The notes under the pieces: model-generated
What the model was told of the DNA's origin: nothing
The model's input: the letters and a program-made list of their open reading frames with translations, nothing else
Database searches by the model: none
Origin: Macrobrachium rosenbergii
Lineage: Eukaryota > Arthropoda > Malacostraca > Decapoda > Palaemonidae
DNA: 64,000 bases
NCBI RefSeq assembly: GCF_040412425.1
Contig: NC_089789.1
Span: forward strand, 38,567,106-38,631,105
Direction of reading: 5' to 3'
In this document: positions 48,863 through 60,271 of the stretch, piece by piece
How the letters are laid out: the number at the start of each line of letters is the position of its first letter
Numbering within the stretch: position 1 is the stretch's first letter
Position numbers and translations under genes: made by a program

Positions 48863-49100
48863 CTGAGCAGCCGGCTTCTGATACTGTACACCGACTTCGG
48901 CGCATCGAAGCAGTCGGCGAATAACCATACAAAAACATCAGTGGACTCGAAATCCTACACTTTATACACATTAACCCGCAAATTATTTATTGTACATCGT
49001 CTGGGATACTTGCTTACCTTAGAGTACAAACCCTCGTAAACCACGGCCTTTAATAAACACATTGTTCACCACAACTATTTGCATTATTCTAACAGAACAC
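48863..49100 (-). other. Possible 5' exon region with two donors, minus strand
   Basis: Two strong minus-strand donors lie 155 bp apart: ACTCTAAG|GTAAGCAAG (exon edge 49018) and GGCTGCTCAG|GTAAGTTG (exon edge 48863). Upstream is the CCAAT-containing segment 49130-49265. One reading upstream of the second donor is MFLYGYSPTASMRRSRC…. Alternative donors or two short first exons are both possible. The product is not recognised and may be non-coding. Confidence 0.3.
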
Positions 49101-49129
49101 AAGTCTTTGGTCTTTCTAAATACAACAAA

Positions 49130-49265
49130 GGGTTTTCTTGGCCAATCAGAAGTCTCCACCATAGCAGGCGTAGGAAAATGTTAGCATGGGCGTCTGCTAT
49201 TGGCTGATTTTGTAACAGTCTCCACTGACAAGTAGCGAAGCTAGAATTTTCACGCGGTAAAATTT
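49130..49265 (-). promoter_or_regulatory. Candidate promoter with paired CCAAT boxes
   Basis: GGCCAATCAG (49139-49148) and an oppositely oriented CTATTGGCTG (49197-49206) match the NF-Y (CCAAT) consensus in opposite directions about 60 bp apart. Each is followed in the same strand sense by GTCTCCAC. The donors at 49016 and 48861 on the minus strand lie just downstream. No TATA box is seen. The divergent layout allows bidirectional initiation. Confidence 0.35.
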
Positions 49266-49419
49266 AAATTTACTAAGGCATATTTCTGATTAGTTTCTTG
49301 TGGGTCATTGTCGCATCCGAAAAAGTTGATAAATAAGAATATTAAGAAGACATTGGTTACTCTGCCTATTAAAGAGGAAGGAAAGGCGGAAATTTGCTGC
49401 CAAGGTCTATAATTGTCTA

Positions 49420-50290
49420 TGGCTCAAGTATCTGTTCGTTTGTACCTTGGGCTTAGGTTTAAATCGAGAGAAGAAATGTTGAATATATTGTTTAAACTTA
49501 TGATCAGTAGCATAGATAACACAGTTTTAATACGTAATTTACTTACGATGAATACGTATAACGAGTTCCTATCAATATACTTGAGGTTTTTAAAGTTCTA
49601 AGGAAATGTGAACAGAGAAAATCTCAAGTAACGCTTTCAAACATTTCTCTATTCGGGTTCCGGATTGAGCTTGAACTGTATTCTATAGAAAATTTCTTGA
49701 AATTAAACCTTTTGTAAACAAAAGCTACAACTTTCTTTTCGTTTATTGTAGTTAAGACTTTAGTAAATGTCAAAACCGAATAAAATTGTCTTCGTTCATT
49801 TAAATATACGAAAAATACACCGATTTCTGAACTTTCGGACTAATTTAGTTAAAATGTAGGTATCTTATCAATAAAAACTGTACCTCAGGAAACATTGCCC
49901 GAAACTAGCGACAGAAACTGTAAACTTTTTACATGACCAGAAATTGCAGTCTTTTTACATGCTTCTGCATGTTCCTCGACGAACAGAAACTGCAGCCGTT
50001 TTAAATGCTGTCATGTGTTCCTACAAGACGTCTTGTGAATAGCAACAAAAAGGAATAAAACTCGTGTACCTCAGAAATCACAACTAAGCCGATAGTCTTG
50101 ACCGTTCTTTCTAGACTGTGGTCTTGGCCTACAGTCCTGCATCGTTCTTCAAACTAAAGAATGAACACGTTCTTCAGATTAAAGAAAAAACACGTTCTTC
50201 AGGCTAAAGAACAAACACGTTCTTCAAACTAAAGAATATACACGAACACGTGAATAATAAGACACTTCTTCCAGGAGACGTGGAAAGGAA
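49420..50290. repeat. Segmental duplication, copy A
   Basis: Homologous in the same order to 51066-51745. Shared blocks are TACCTTGGGCTTAGGTTTAA/TACCTTGGGCTCAGGTTTAA, GTTTAAACTTA, ATCAATA, TCGGGTT, TAAAAACTGTACCTCAGGAA, AGGAATAAAA, GTGTACCT, CACTTCTTCC and GTGGAAAGGA. Minus-strand splice-donor-like sites at 49882 and 50068 are conserved in the other copy (51506, 51618). The 62-codon plus frame at 49413 is not kept open in copy B. Confidence 0.75.
50143..50242. repeat. 25-bp tandem repeat, 4 units
   Basis: CGTTCTTCA(A/G)ACTAAAGAA recurs at 50143, 50168, 50193 and 50218. Copy B of the duplication has only one such unit, so this array expanded after the duplication. Confidence 0.9.
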
Positions 50291-50409
50291 CAACAAAGGC
50301 CACGTTGCTTCTTAGCTCTATCCGAATCAGTCCAGCGTTGCCAACAGTAGCCAAAACTATTAAACAAGTGCCAAAATTTATCAAACTCCCTTTGAATCAT
50401 GAAGGGCAA

Positions 50410-51060
50410 TGCAAATTGAAGTAAACGAATCAGCTGAGGGTTAGTAACGTATCTTAATATTAAACTGGAAACATAAGTGAGTTGATCAAGAAGTAATTAA
50501 AAATATTTGAATATCGAAATATTTGAGCCTATTGTGGTTATATGATTGGGTAACATAAACAATGTAATAAATAAGAAAGTTCATTCACGGTGCAAGTTAA
50601 CACAACACATTGTAATACAATATTATGTATTGCAATGACAGTACTTTATGATAATGACAGTCTCTAAATACAGTACATCGATAAGGCAACGTTCCTGATT
50701 CCTTTTAATTGGTCTGTTGTTGAAAGTTAGACAAATCAACACTTTTGTAGGAATTTGCAACTCCCTTATGATTATTAGCTACGATACATTTTTATTTTTA
50801 TGCAGACGCACGGCTAAGTCGAGGGAAAAAAAAACCTCCATTTCATATTGATGTGTATTTTGAAAGTCTGATTTGCAACTCAACGCGTCAAAAAGGAAAG
50901 TTACGATTCGATTTCCTGACGCGATTCCGTCACTTGGCGCGGCAGCTAATGTACTCCGAGAAAAAAAGATAAAAGTAGTGAGGGACTGAGTAAACCTCTG
51001 TGGAATTTCAAATATGACTGCGAAATTTTTCGGTGATAACACCTATCCTTTCCTTGTTCC
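50410..51060. other. Unique stretch between the duplicated segments
   Basis: AT-rich, no supported gene. The 87-codon minus frame at 50779-51042 shows no recognisable features. Confidence 0.4.
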
Positions 51061-51065
51061 TCTGG

Positions 51066-51745
51066 CAGACGTCTCTGTTCGATCATACCTTGGGCTCAGG
51101 TTTAAATCGAGGGGAGAAATATGAAAAATGTTGTTTAAACTTACATTGAGTAGCATAACTAACACAATTTTCTTATGTCATATGCTATAACTGAAAATGT
51201 ACAATATGTTCTTATCAATAAATTTTAGATTTTAAACATTCCACAAAATTCCTCAATAAAAGAAATCCTGGGCAACCATTCCAAACATTTTACCGTTCGG
51301 GTTTTGGACAAAACTTGGACCTCATTGTGTACAAAATCTTTTGCTGAAAAAAAAACTTTCTTTTTATATATTCTCATAAACATTTCATTAAATATAACTG
51401 CCAATGAAACTGTTTGCACGTATTTGAATAAAGAAAAGCTTTCAATGTTTATACGTTCGGACTAAATTAGCTAAACTGAAGCGGAATCTTACTAATAAAA
51501 ACTTTACCTCAGGAAACTTTGCCTGAAACTAGTCACAGAAACTGCAACTTTTATACTGTTGCTGTGTGTTCCTCCGTTAAGTCTACTAAAATGCACAAAA
51601 AGGAATAAAATTTGTGTACCTGAGAACTGGGTCTTAGGCTATTCGTTTTGGCGCACAGTTCAGCAACGTTCCTCGAACTAAAGAATAATTGTAAACACGA
51701 ACATGTGAGCACTAATACACACTTCTTCCCGACGAAGTGGAAAGG
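51066..51745. repeat. Segmental duplication, copy B
   Basis: Partner of 49420-50290, shorter mainly because the 25-bp array and parts of the centre are absent. Identity is about 70-80% in aligned blocks by eye. Confidence 0.75.
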
Positions 51746-51759
51746 AGCAATAAAGATTA

Positions 51760-52399
51760 ACAAGGCTTCATGTCACCAGCATTGCCAAGGGTAGCAAGCC
51801 TGTACTACACTCGCTTTAAGAGAGCAATGTAAAATTGGACAAATTAACAGGTTAATCATCAAATAAATAGAAATGTTGAAATATAAATCTCTTGCGTGGA
51901 GTTAACATTTAAATACTTACATTTCATGTCGCAGACAGAAATGTTTATGGCACTATGAATGTCCAAATTAAACTTGGTTACTGTAGGGAACGTAACATCT
52001 CTTAGATTGTGTGGGAAATACTGGTACTGTAACTGAATACAGAACCTATCCTATTTTCTTTTATTTATATCTTTACCCCTGCTGCCAGTTCCTTGGGGTT
52101 ACCTATCGACATAACGGACTAAATAAAGATTTGTTTAAAAAACTAAGTGTTTAGGTATATATTACCGCAAATTTCTATGCTTCCGAAAACATCAGTCTTG
52201 CTAAATGTAGATCACAGCCTCCATTATAGCGCTTTGGCAATCAAGAATCCATATCGATTTTACCTTTGGAAAGTAGACACCAACTGTAATATTTTTAAGT
52301 GTAAACCGACTCAGGGTTACTATAATGTCGATGATAACTGATTTTCATTTGGGGACAAGGAAGTAACTTCCATCTGAAGGCATACATATATACACCTCA
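51760..52399. other. Unique non-coding stretch
   Basis: No supported feature. The 64-codon frame at 52147 is unremarkable. Confidence 0.4.
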
Positions 52400-52641
52400 C
52401 TTGTTGGCCGTGTGGTTAAAATAGCGCCACTGTAGTCCTGAGTTCTTGACTTCCGTGGTTCGAGCCCACGAGACGACGAAGTTATTATCAACTAAAAAAT
52501 TCCCCTTCGGGTAACATATATGAAAATATATTATTTCCGAGGTAGAGCAAATTGGATATTAAAGGATGTTTGTAGCTTAATGCTTGTATATGAATTACGG
52601 TGATGTGATAAAAATTCATATATACACATATATACACACAC

Positions 52642-52645
<4 letters not shown>
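52400..52645 (+). mobile_element. tRNA-derived SINE
   Basis: The head has an A-box-like GGCCGTGTGGTTAAAAT (52406-52422) and a B box GGTTCGAGCCC (52457-52467) about 35 bp later, as in a tRNA-derived pol III promoter. The body follows with CCCCTTCGGGTAACATAT, TTTCCGAGGTAGAGCAAATT, GGATATTAAAGGATG, TTTGTAGCTTAATGCTTG and GTGATGTGATAAAAATTC, then the element runs into (TA)n. It shares body motifs with 640-760 and head motifs with the minus-strand copy at 62380-62565. Most complete copy in the window. Confidence 0.8.

Positions 52646-52712
<67 letters not shown>
52617..52712. repeat. (TA)n array at the SINE 3' end
   Basis: ATATAC units pass into a pure TA array directly at the SINE tail. Confidence 0.95.
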
Positions 52713-52716
<4 letters not shown>

Positions 52717-53401
52717 CCTTTCGTCTGCCAAATGGTGCTTCCAGAGAAATTCAAGGCCCCTTCAATTTTTCGGCAATTTCATTCAGTCTTACCTCATCTT
52801 TGCCGTCTAGCATTATGGAGCTTAAGTCAGTCCGGCTTTATACTCAGAATAAAAAATCATGAATTCTGACTCTGCGTACCCGTTATGCAAAATATTTTCC
52901 AACTCCACCTTCTCCTTCAGTGCAAGCTCAGCTGATTTCCTGTCTACTTATTCCTTTACTTCTTGTTTTCACTGATTTTCTCAGCTTCCTTCTTCATATC
53001 CTTCTTCCTCTCTTCCGCTCTTCGAGGTTCGTTAAGAACATCGGCGATCGCTAAGTAGGTCCTGATTAAGAGAGAGAGAGAGAGAGAAAAAAGGATATTT
53101 CCTCTCTCGGCAGGAAAATTCCTTCGCGGTATAGGGGTTTGGGTTCGGATGGTGGGAGGGAGTGGGGTAAGGGATGAGGGGATTCGTGAGAGGGCGCCTT
53201 AAATCAAAAGATGGAAGTTTTATCGTGACGTAAATGTAGCTTATATAAGGTACACTTCCTTCTATTTCCTTTTAGGAGAAAAAGTTACTCATGTTGTACA
53301 GTAAGTTTTGCGTATAAAACAAGATGCCAAGCAGATAACTCACAGGTAAAATCAGAAGCAAATAGTATCAAATAATACGTGTCAAAATCCCACCTCTCTA
53401 C

Positions 53402-53860
53402 GTAGACCCATGTGCATTCCAACAGCCGAAGGAAATTCCAGGTGCCCTTGTAAGCCTATGTGGCACTTCCAGAACCGAGGGGAATCGTAGGCAGTTCATG
53501 TAGACCTATATGGCAATCACAGAAGAGAAAGACCCCTTGGACGTTCAAGTAAACCTATACAGCATTTCCAGAACCGAAAGGGACCGTAGACGTTCAGTTA
53601 GACCTATATGACACCTCTAGAGCCGAAAGGAACCCTAGGCGTTCATGTAGACTCTATACGGCACTTCGAGAACCGAAAGGAATCGTAGGCGTTCGTGTAG
53701 ACTTATACGGCACTTCGAGAACCGAAACGAATAGTAGGAGTCGAAGTCGACCTTTATGGTACTTCCAGAACCGAAAGGAATCGTAGGAGTTCGTGTAGAC
53801 TTATATGGCTCTTCCAGAACCGAGATTACAGGTACTCGAGTAGATCTACGCGCGTGACTT
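53402..53860. repeat. ~57-bp minisatellite, about 8 units
   Basis: Units read TAGACCTATATGGCACTTCC, AGAACCGAAAGGAATCGTAG, GCGTTCATG with 10-25% variation. Changes include CACTTCC/CACTTCG shared by adjacent units, which indicates local unit duplication. (GA)n also lies just upstream at 53070-53086. Confidence 0.9.
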
Positions 53861-54949
53861 GGAAAAGATTCATTAATAAGACGAAATGGTGGGCGGATGA
53901 ATTCCCGCCTACGGAAAATTCCTCGAAGCTTTCAAAGAGCAAGCTAATATTGGCTGTTGTTTTGCAGGACTTGTCTCTGCAATAAAATGCTTGAAAAATG
54001 AGGTACAGTTGCTGAGAGACTCGCTGGAATTTGGTCGCTGGATAAGAATAGACACAGACGAAAAAAATAGAACCTGAACAAGCGATTCAAATATTAGCAA
54101 TAAAAATTCTGGGGGAAAAATATTTATGGGCAAAAAGTGAAAACAATGAAAAGAGGAAAAAGGAAATGTGTTACGCGCATGCGTGTGTAAATAAGTAAAA
54201 CGAGGTGGTGATCAGACGTATAAGGAGATAAGAATTATGCAGTAAAAGTGAATTAGAGGATTTTATAATAATAAAGAGAAACAAATATGAAGAAAATACT
54301 TGCAGGATGTCATGTGTCATGATATTTGAGTCCCATATAAGCAACGTCTAAAGATGTCATTTCTGCGCCCTAAAAGGCTAAGTCCAGAGGCCTACACCAG
54401 GCCTTTTAGTCCAAGTTCACTATATTGACTCACGGACCACGAGCCCGTGCTGGCATAAGACCATAATGATCCAAAAGGAGTGAAGAAATGTCATAATATT
54501 ACACCGATTGTCTTGGAACAAAGGCATTCTCCCGATCAATGGGTGCTATTGCTAACAACAAAATTCAGCCTTCGATATTCTCTTATTATTTTCGTTTTCC
54601 ATGATTTTATTGTTTCTGCCCTGGGTTAGATAAGGGCATTAAGAAGCTCGCCCCATCGGCCTCTGCTTTTAAAAGCATGTATCAAAAGCCAAACAAATAC
54701 AGTATGTAAATACTGCTTGTATGTCACGCGCTTAGTAAACAAGGTCGCCTTCAGGCTCAAGAATATGGGCAAAATATAAGAATTTAGACTATAAAGATGC
54801 ATAGTTTGAGCAGAGATGGTTATATTCTCATTTCTCTTGAAAAATGTATCTTGACGATTTATTAGTACAAAAATCCTCTTTAGGAGGCTCCAACAAACGT
54901 ACATTCAAGGAAATAAAGCCTTAAACAATAGGTAAAATTAAGATTTTCA
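53861..54949. other. Non-coding stretch
   Basis: No supported gene or repeat. It includes the inverted words AGGCCTACACCAGGCCTTTT near 54379. Confidence 0.4.
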
Positions 54950-54951
54950 GG

Positions 54952-54998
<47 letters not shown>
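54950..54998. repeat. (AC)n(GA)n microsatellite
   Basis: AC then GA, directly joined. Confidence 0.95.
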
Positions 54999-55001
<3 letters not shown>

Positions 55002-55799
55002 ACAGTCAATACACAGACAGACAGACATAAGAGACTGACAGACACACAGATAGGGGTGACAGTAAGGCAGAGAAAAACAGGGCTTCTCTAATGAAGAAAA
55101 ATCCAACACTACTTTAAGAGGTGTATATGGGGCTACAAAAAAAAAAAAATGGGTGGTGGCGGGGGGAGGGGAAAGGAAGGTAGATGAGAGACCCGGAGAC
55201 GTAATGAAGAAAGATCAAAGAGGGGTTCCTTTCGTTATTATTTCCAGATTAACATAACGGCGCGGATTTCTCTGTGTCCCCTCTCCTTCTACTTGTTTTG
55301 TTTCTTTCTTATCGCATACTGCATTTATGCGTTTTTTATCACGTGATTATTTTTCATGAAATTATTGTATTTTTCAGTGAATAACTAAATTAAGCAAAAA
55401 AAAATAGCAAAGAATTCGATGCAGCGAATAACTGCATTAAGAAGAAAACGATACTGCTGCCCTTGGTGATGGGCAACAAAGAGGCTTGATAAATAAATAC
55501 TAAAATAATGTCCTGCTGGGCTTCCTGGATGTTTATTTCAAGTGTCTAGTCATTATTTTTTTTTAAATATAAAAACACAAACGCTTCTAAGACTTGCAGC
55601 GGACCCAAGGAGTCTGGTGGGTGTGGCAATGAGTCACAGTGAGGCCCGAATAGTTAAGATTCTTCTGTTGTGTCACGATGACCTCCTTAGTAGTGTGTCT
55701 GAAATATTACTTACGAAGGTGAATATCGCGTTCTTGAACTAATCAAATATAGAAAAAGCAACGAAGAACCTTGCAAGCCTTGGAGTTTGGGGTGCGTGA

Positions 55800-56470
55800 C
55801 AACAGGTCACAATGAGGCAACAATACAAGTAAGCAAATATGAGAATCACTACTCGATGAGGTCTGCAGAGTCAACAAGGCGAGTGAGCAAATATGAGAAT
55901 CACTACTCGATGAGGTCTGCAGAGTCAACAAGGCGAGTGAGCAAATATGAGAATCACTACTCAATGAGGTCTGCAGGGTCAACAAGGCGAGTGAGCAAAT
56001 ACGAGAATCACTACTCGATGAGGTAGGCAGAGTCACTACTCAAATATGAGAATCACTACTCAATGAGGTCTGCAGTGTCAACAAGGCGAGTGAGCAACAT
56101 GAGAATCACTACATGAGGCAGAGTCAACAAGGCGAAAGAGCAAATATGAGAATCACTACTCGATGAGGTCTGCAGAGTCAACAAGGTGAGTGAGCAACAT
56201 GAGAATCACTACTGATGAGGTGACAGAGTCAACAAGGCGAGAGCAAATATGAGAATCAACTCGATGAGGTCTGCAGGTCAACAAGGCGAGTGAGCAAAAT
56301 CACTACTCGATGAGGTAGGCAGAGTCAACAAGAGTGAGCAACACTAGAGGTCTGCAGTGTCAACAAGCAAATATGAGAATCACTACTCGATGAGGTAGGC
56401 AGAGTCAACAAGGCGAGTGAGCAAATATGAGAATCACTACTCAATGAGGTCTGCAGAGTCAACAAGGCGG
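55800..56470. repeat. 54-bp minisatellite, about 12 units
   Basis: The unit is GCAAATATGAGAATCACTAC, TCGATGAGGTCTGCAGAGTC, AACAAGGCGAGTGA. The first four units are near-perfect. Later ones carry many small deletions (for example near 56100, 56230 and 56290). Since 54 is a multiple of 3, the intact units translate as an 18-residue repeat (VSKYENHYSMRSAESTRR) on +. That frame is lost where units have deletions, so coding is unlikely. Confidence 0.93.
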
Positions 56471-56493
56471 ATGCTGGATAATCGTGTCAAGCA

Positions 56494-56801
56494 TTGGTTA
56501 GGACTACCGATGAGTCGTTAACTTGTTTTCAACTTCTTTGTGATGTATGTGATAAGTTTCCGACTTGTGTTTATGACATCTTTTACTTTACTGTGGAGGT
56601 ACCCAAAGCCCTGTTTATATCCGGGATCGGCTGTTTCCCAATGAATGTCAATCCTGGGTATCGGAAGTGCCCATGCCCCAGTGTATTTATGTCACCATTT
56701 TGCTTACTCTACAGGATTTCAGGTCAAATAATGACCCATTGCACCAGACCTACAGGCTTTGTTGTAAGCTTCACCAAATGTAAATATTCTATAATAACAA
56801 A

Positions 56802-56837
<36 letters not shown>

Positions 56838-56865
56838 CTTTCCATGTTCAATACTGTTCCGTTAA
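56494..56865 (+). CDS. Hypothetical 123-codon open frame
   Basis: Open from ATG at 56494 and Cys-rich (for example CFQLLCDVCDKFPTC and CPCPSVFMSPFC). The C-terminal third reads into (AAT)n as poly-Ile and cannot be real protein. No domain recognised and no splice donor clearly ends it before the microsatellite. Confidence 0.12.
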
Positions 56866-57113
56866 TTCCTAACACTCACTGTTATCTGTAATTTTGGCTT
56901 CAATCATTATCAACGCAACATACAACCACGTTGTAATTGTTATCATAAAAACAAAAGAACAATGACAACAAAAATGTAAGAGCATTGTTGTCTTCGTTGT
57001 CATTATTATCATTTTTTATCTTCTAAATGAATAATAACTCAGTCATGACAGAGTATTATACAAAAGTCCAGGATTTCATTTTTATTTTTATTAGCTTCTT
57101 ATCCGTCATACTG

Positions 57114-57179
<66 letters not shown>

Positions 57180-57225
57180 TTCTTAGCCTCTTTCATTCGA
57201 AGTTCTTACCTGTTTCCCTTTTTCT

Positions 57226-57262
<37 letters not shown>
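56803..57262. repeat. (AAT)n and two (TC)n arrays
   Basis: (AAT)n at 56803-56837 and (TC)n at 57116-57177 and 57230-57262. A C/T-rich tract with CTTCCTTAGCC(T/C)CTT words continues to about 57440. Confidence 0.92.
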
Positions 57263-57265
<3 letters not shown>

Positions 57266-57808
57266 AGCTTATTTTTTCCTTCTTTCCTTATCCTCTGTCC
57301 TAACCTTCCTTCATCCCCCTCCCCACCCCCTCTCCCTCTCTATCCTTCCTTAGCCTCCTTCACAACTTATTTTGTTTTCCTTTCCTTATCTTCTACCCTA
57401 ACCTTCCTTCCATCATCCCTTCCCCGCCTCCCTCTCTCTTTCTCACTCTCACGCAGCACACACACACACACACACACATAAGCACGCGTGCGCGCGCCCC
57501 ATTCTCAGCTCCTTTCAATCACCTCCTGAACGTCCCTCATTACCTTCACCACCACCTGCGTGATGGCGTCTGCCCTTCCTGGGAGCCTTAATAATCCAAC
57601 CCTAATTCCCCACCCCTCCCCGCGCATTCCCCTGATCACCTCCCAGCCCACCCTCAGCCTCTTAATCTCCTCCAAAAAGCCCACTTAACCCCCCCCCAAC
57701 TCCCATAACCCCCTTCGGCGGGGGTGGGGGGCGGGTGGGAAACATCATTTTCTTTTCCACTCTTCTGGAGAACGAGATTTCCTTAAATGGCATCGATTGG
57801 TGCGGAAG

Positions 57809-57871
<63 letters not shown>

Positions 57872-57961
57872 GGTGAAGAAATCCACATCGGTGTAAATGT
57901 TAAATAATATATAAATTTACATTTACACCACTGTGATTTCTTTACCATTTTAGTCATTTGC

Positions 57962-58016
<55 letters not shown>

Positions 58017-58032
58017 TGCACATTTTAATGCG

Positions 58033-58103
<71 letters not shown>
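57809..58103. repeat. (ATT)n / palindrome / (ATT)n / (AAT)n block
   Basis: (ATT)n lies at 57809-57870. A palindrome follows at 57871-57947: TGGTGAAGAAATCCACATCG, GTGTAAATGTTAAA against the inverse of TTTACATTTACACCAC, TGTGATTTCTTTACCA. Then come (ATT)n at 57963-58015 and (AAT)n at 58034-58103. The last two arrays are mutually complementary. Confidence 0.9.
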
Positions 58104-58106
<3 letters not shown>

Positions 58107-58784
58107 CGAATTGCACCTCTAAAATCTAGCACATGAATACTGAAAAAAGAACTGTTCTTGAGACATACTAATCGCATTGCTTTCCTAAGATGAGTTACTG
58201 GGAAGAAACAGAGTTTTCCGTTTAAAGCAGCTGATAGAAAAAAAAATTTTTTTTTTCAAATTGCAATGATCGATTCTTTCATATTTTTTTTAATGAATAT
58301 ATGCACACATACCTAAATAGGAAGATATGAAATCCTGAAATATAGTAAAGACGAAATTTGCTCAAATTGCAGCCATTACTGTATACATACATACATACAT
58401 AGTGATTACTACATACAATTATGACCTGTTGCTACAATTTCATACACTGGCCAATACTGTACGTGTTTAAATGATATAAAAACCAGATGTGTTTATTTCT
58501 TTGAAGCTAGGTGCTTGTAAAGTATTAATCTAGAAAGCATTCACTGCCAATAGCAAATAGTCTCTGGATCCGTATTCGAATCGAGAATCAACTCAAAGGC
58601 AAATCAGCTGCTCCGCAGCTCACAGTCCTCCTATCCACAAAGTTACATTGAAATCAATCCACCACTTTTGGAGATATTTTGTGAAAAATGAGTATAAACA
58701 AACACGGGTGAATACAACGCCTCTCTTGGCTTCCATTGGCGAAGGTAACAAGGCTGCACTGTTGCAGTGATGAAGTTCTCATGA

Positions 58785-58786
<2 letters not shown>
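58104..58786. other. Non-coding stretch
   Basis: AT-rich unique sequence; no supported gene. Confidence 0.4.

Positions 58787-58820
<34 letters not shown>
58787..58820. repeat. (GA)n microsatellite
   Basis: About 17 GA units. Confidence 0.95.
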
Positions 58821-58824
<4 letters not shown>

Positions 58825-59988
58825 ATCCACTCAATATATCTGCCAGGCTTCTCCCCATGAAGGTAATGGACAGCCTTCACCTGCACTCGGATGCGTTCGC
58901 AACATACAGAATCATTTCGGCATTCCTGTGCTGAGCAAAATCTTCCGAACTTTCACTGTCCATTGTCTTAATATATAAGAAAAATCACTAAAACATGCAC
59001 GCAAATATTACTTGAATTCCTGCCCTGATACATGATGAACTGTTAATCCTTATTTATTTACTTCCTCTATCAGCATATTACCACTTTTCTCTTTCCTTAT
59101 TATGTTCTTGGGACGCTTCTTCGGTAAACAGAATTTATTTGTGTCTTGTACTATATGAACATAATGCTCCTTGGGCCTTTTTGTAACCCACTGCCGATGA
59201 CATCAAACCCCTACGACCTGTTGCAAGTTCCAGTTACTTACTGCGACTCCAAATAGCTCTCGCATGCCTCGGCAATGATACGATTTATTTTCAAAAGATT
59301 CAGCTTTATCTTTTTGTATGAGGAAGAAGAGCCTCCCATAGTTACCTCTCTCTCATAAACGTCCATCTCTTGGTCACCTATCATTTTTACCCTATCTTTG
59401 TTTTTCCTTCATTCTTCTTGCTCTTTCTACAGTGACAGATACTCCAGTTCCGTTATCTAGATAAATCGAAAGCTTTCAGCCGTTGGTAACAGCGATAGGT
59501 TATGCCCATAACTCTTCAACCTAATTTTATTTTTCCTTTTTTCCTCGATTCATCTTTAAATCAGTGTTCTACTCTCATTCAGCAGGCAACTGGGTTTATT
59601 CTGTCTCATTCAAGTCAACTCCCTCGAGATGCAGTTGTTCATTCTCATGGCTGTCTTTACTGGGCTAAATTCTCCTGAACCCTGGACTGAAAATTCAGTC
59701 AACTCTTTCTTGACTTAAACGAAACATCTCCACAAAATTTCATTTAAATGAAACGGAACTTTTTGAAATGTTTTGTGCATCTGGACACGGGTGGTAACGT
59801 ACCCTTTGCCAAATTTTGTTGGGGGATAAATAATAATGATTATAAATCATGATAAGATATTATTATTCTGATCACAGCTGTTAATTGCACTATGGGTTCA
59901 AGTCATCTTTGTTATTCTCTTCTGTTTTCGTTTTATTTATCTGAAACTACCACTCACTGCACATTGATAGCATGCAAGTCTATAAAGG

Positions 59989-59991
<3 letters not shown>
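58821..59991. other. Non-coding stretch
   Basis: C/T-biased unique sequence. No ORF with support and no RNA gene recognised. Confidence 0.4.
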
Positions 59992-60077
<86 letters not shown>

Positions 60078-60215
60078 TACCTAAAGTTGCTAATGCATCT
60101 CGATATAAAGATTCACAGTTTACTACTGAGAATTACTAACTTGCTAATGCACCATTACTCGATATAAAGACTCAGCTTTCAAAGCGCTAGTAAAGCATAT
60201 TCTGAGAATTCCTAT

Positions 60216-60270
<55 letters not shown>
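59992..60270. repeat. Two (TC)n arrays with a duplicated spacer
   Basis: (TC)n at 59992-60072 and 60218-60270. Between them a block occurs twice (TTGCTAATGCA, CTCGATATAAAGA, CTGAGAATT near 60088 and 60140), again linking minisatellite and microsatellite. Confidence 0.85.

Positions 60271-60271
<1 letters not shown>

Noticed and set aside
55743..56036. Repeat protein on either strand over the 54-bp array
   Set aside because: The frame is open only because the unit is 54 bp; downstream units have frame-breaking deletions.
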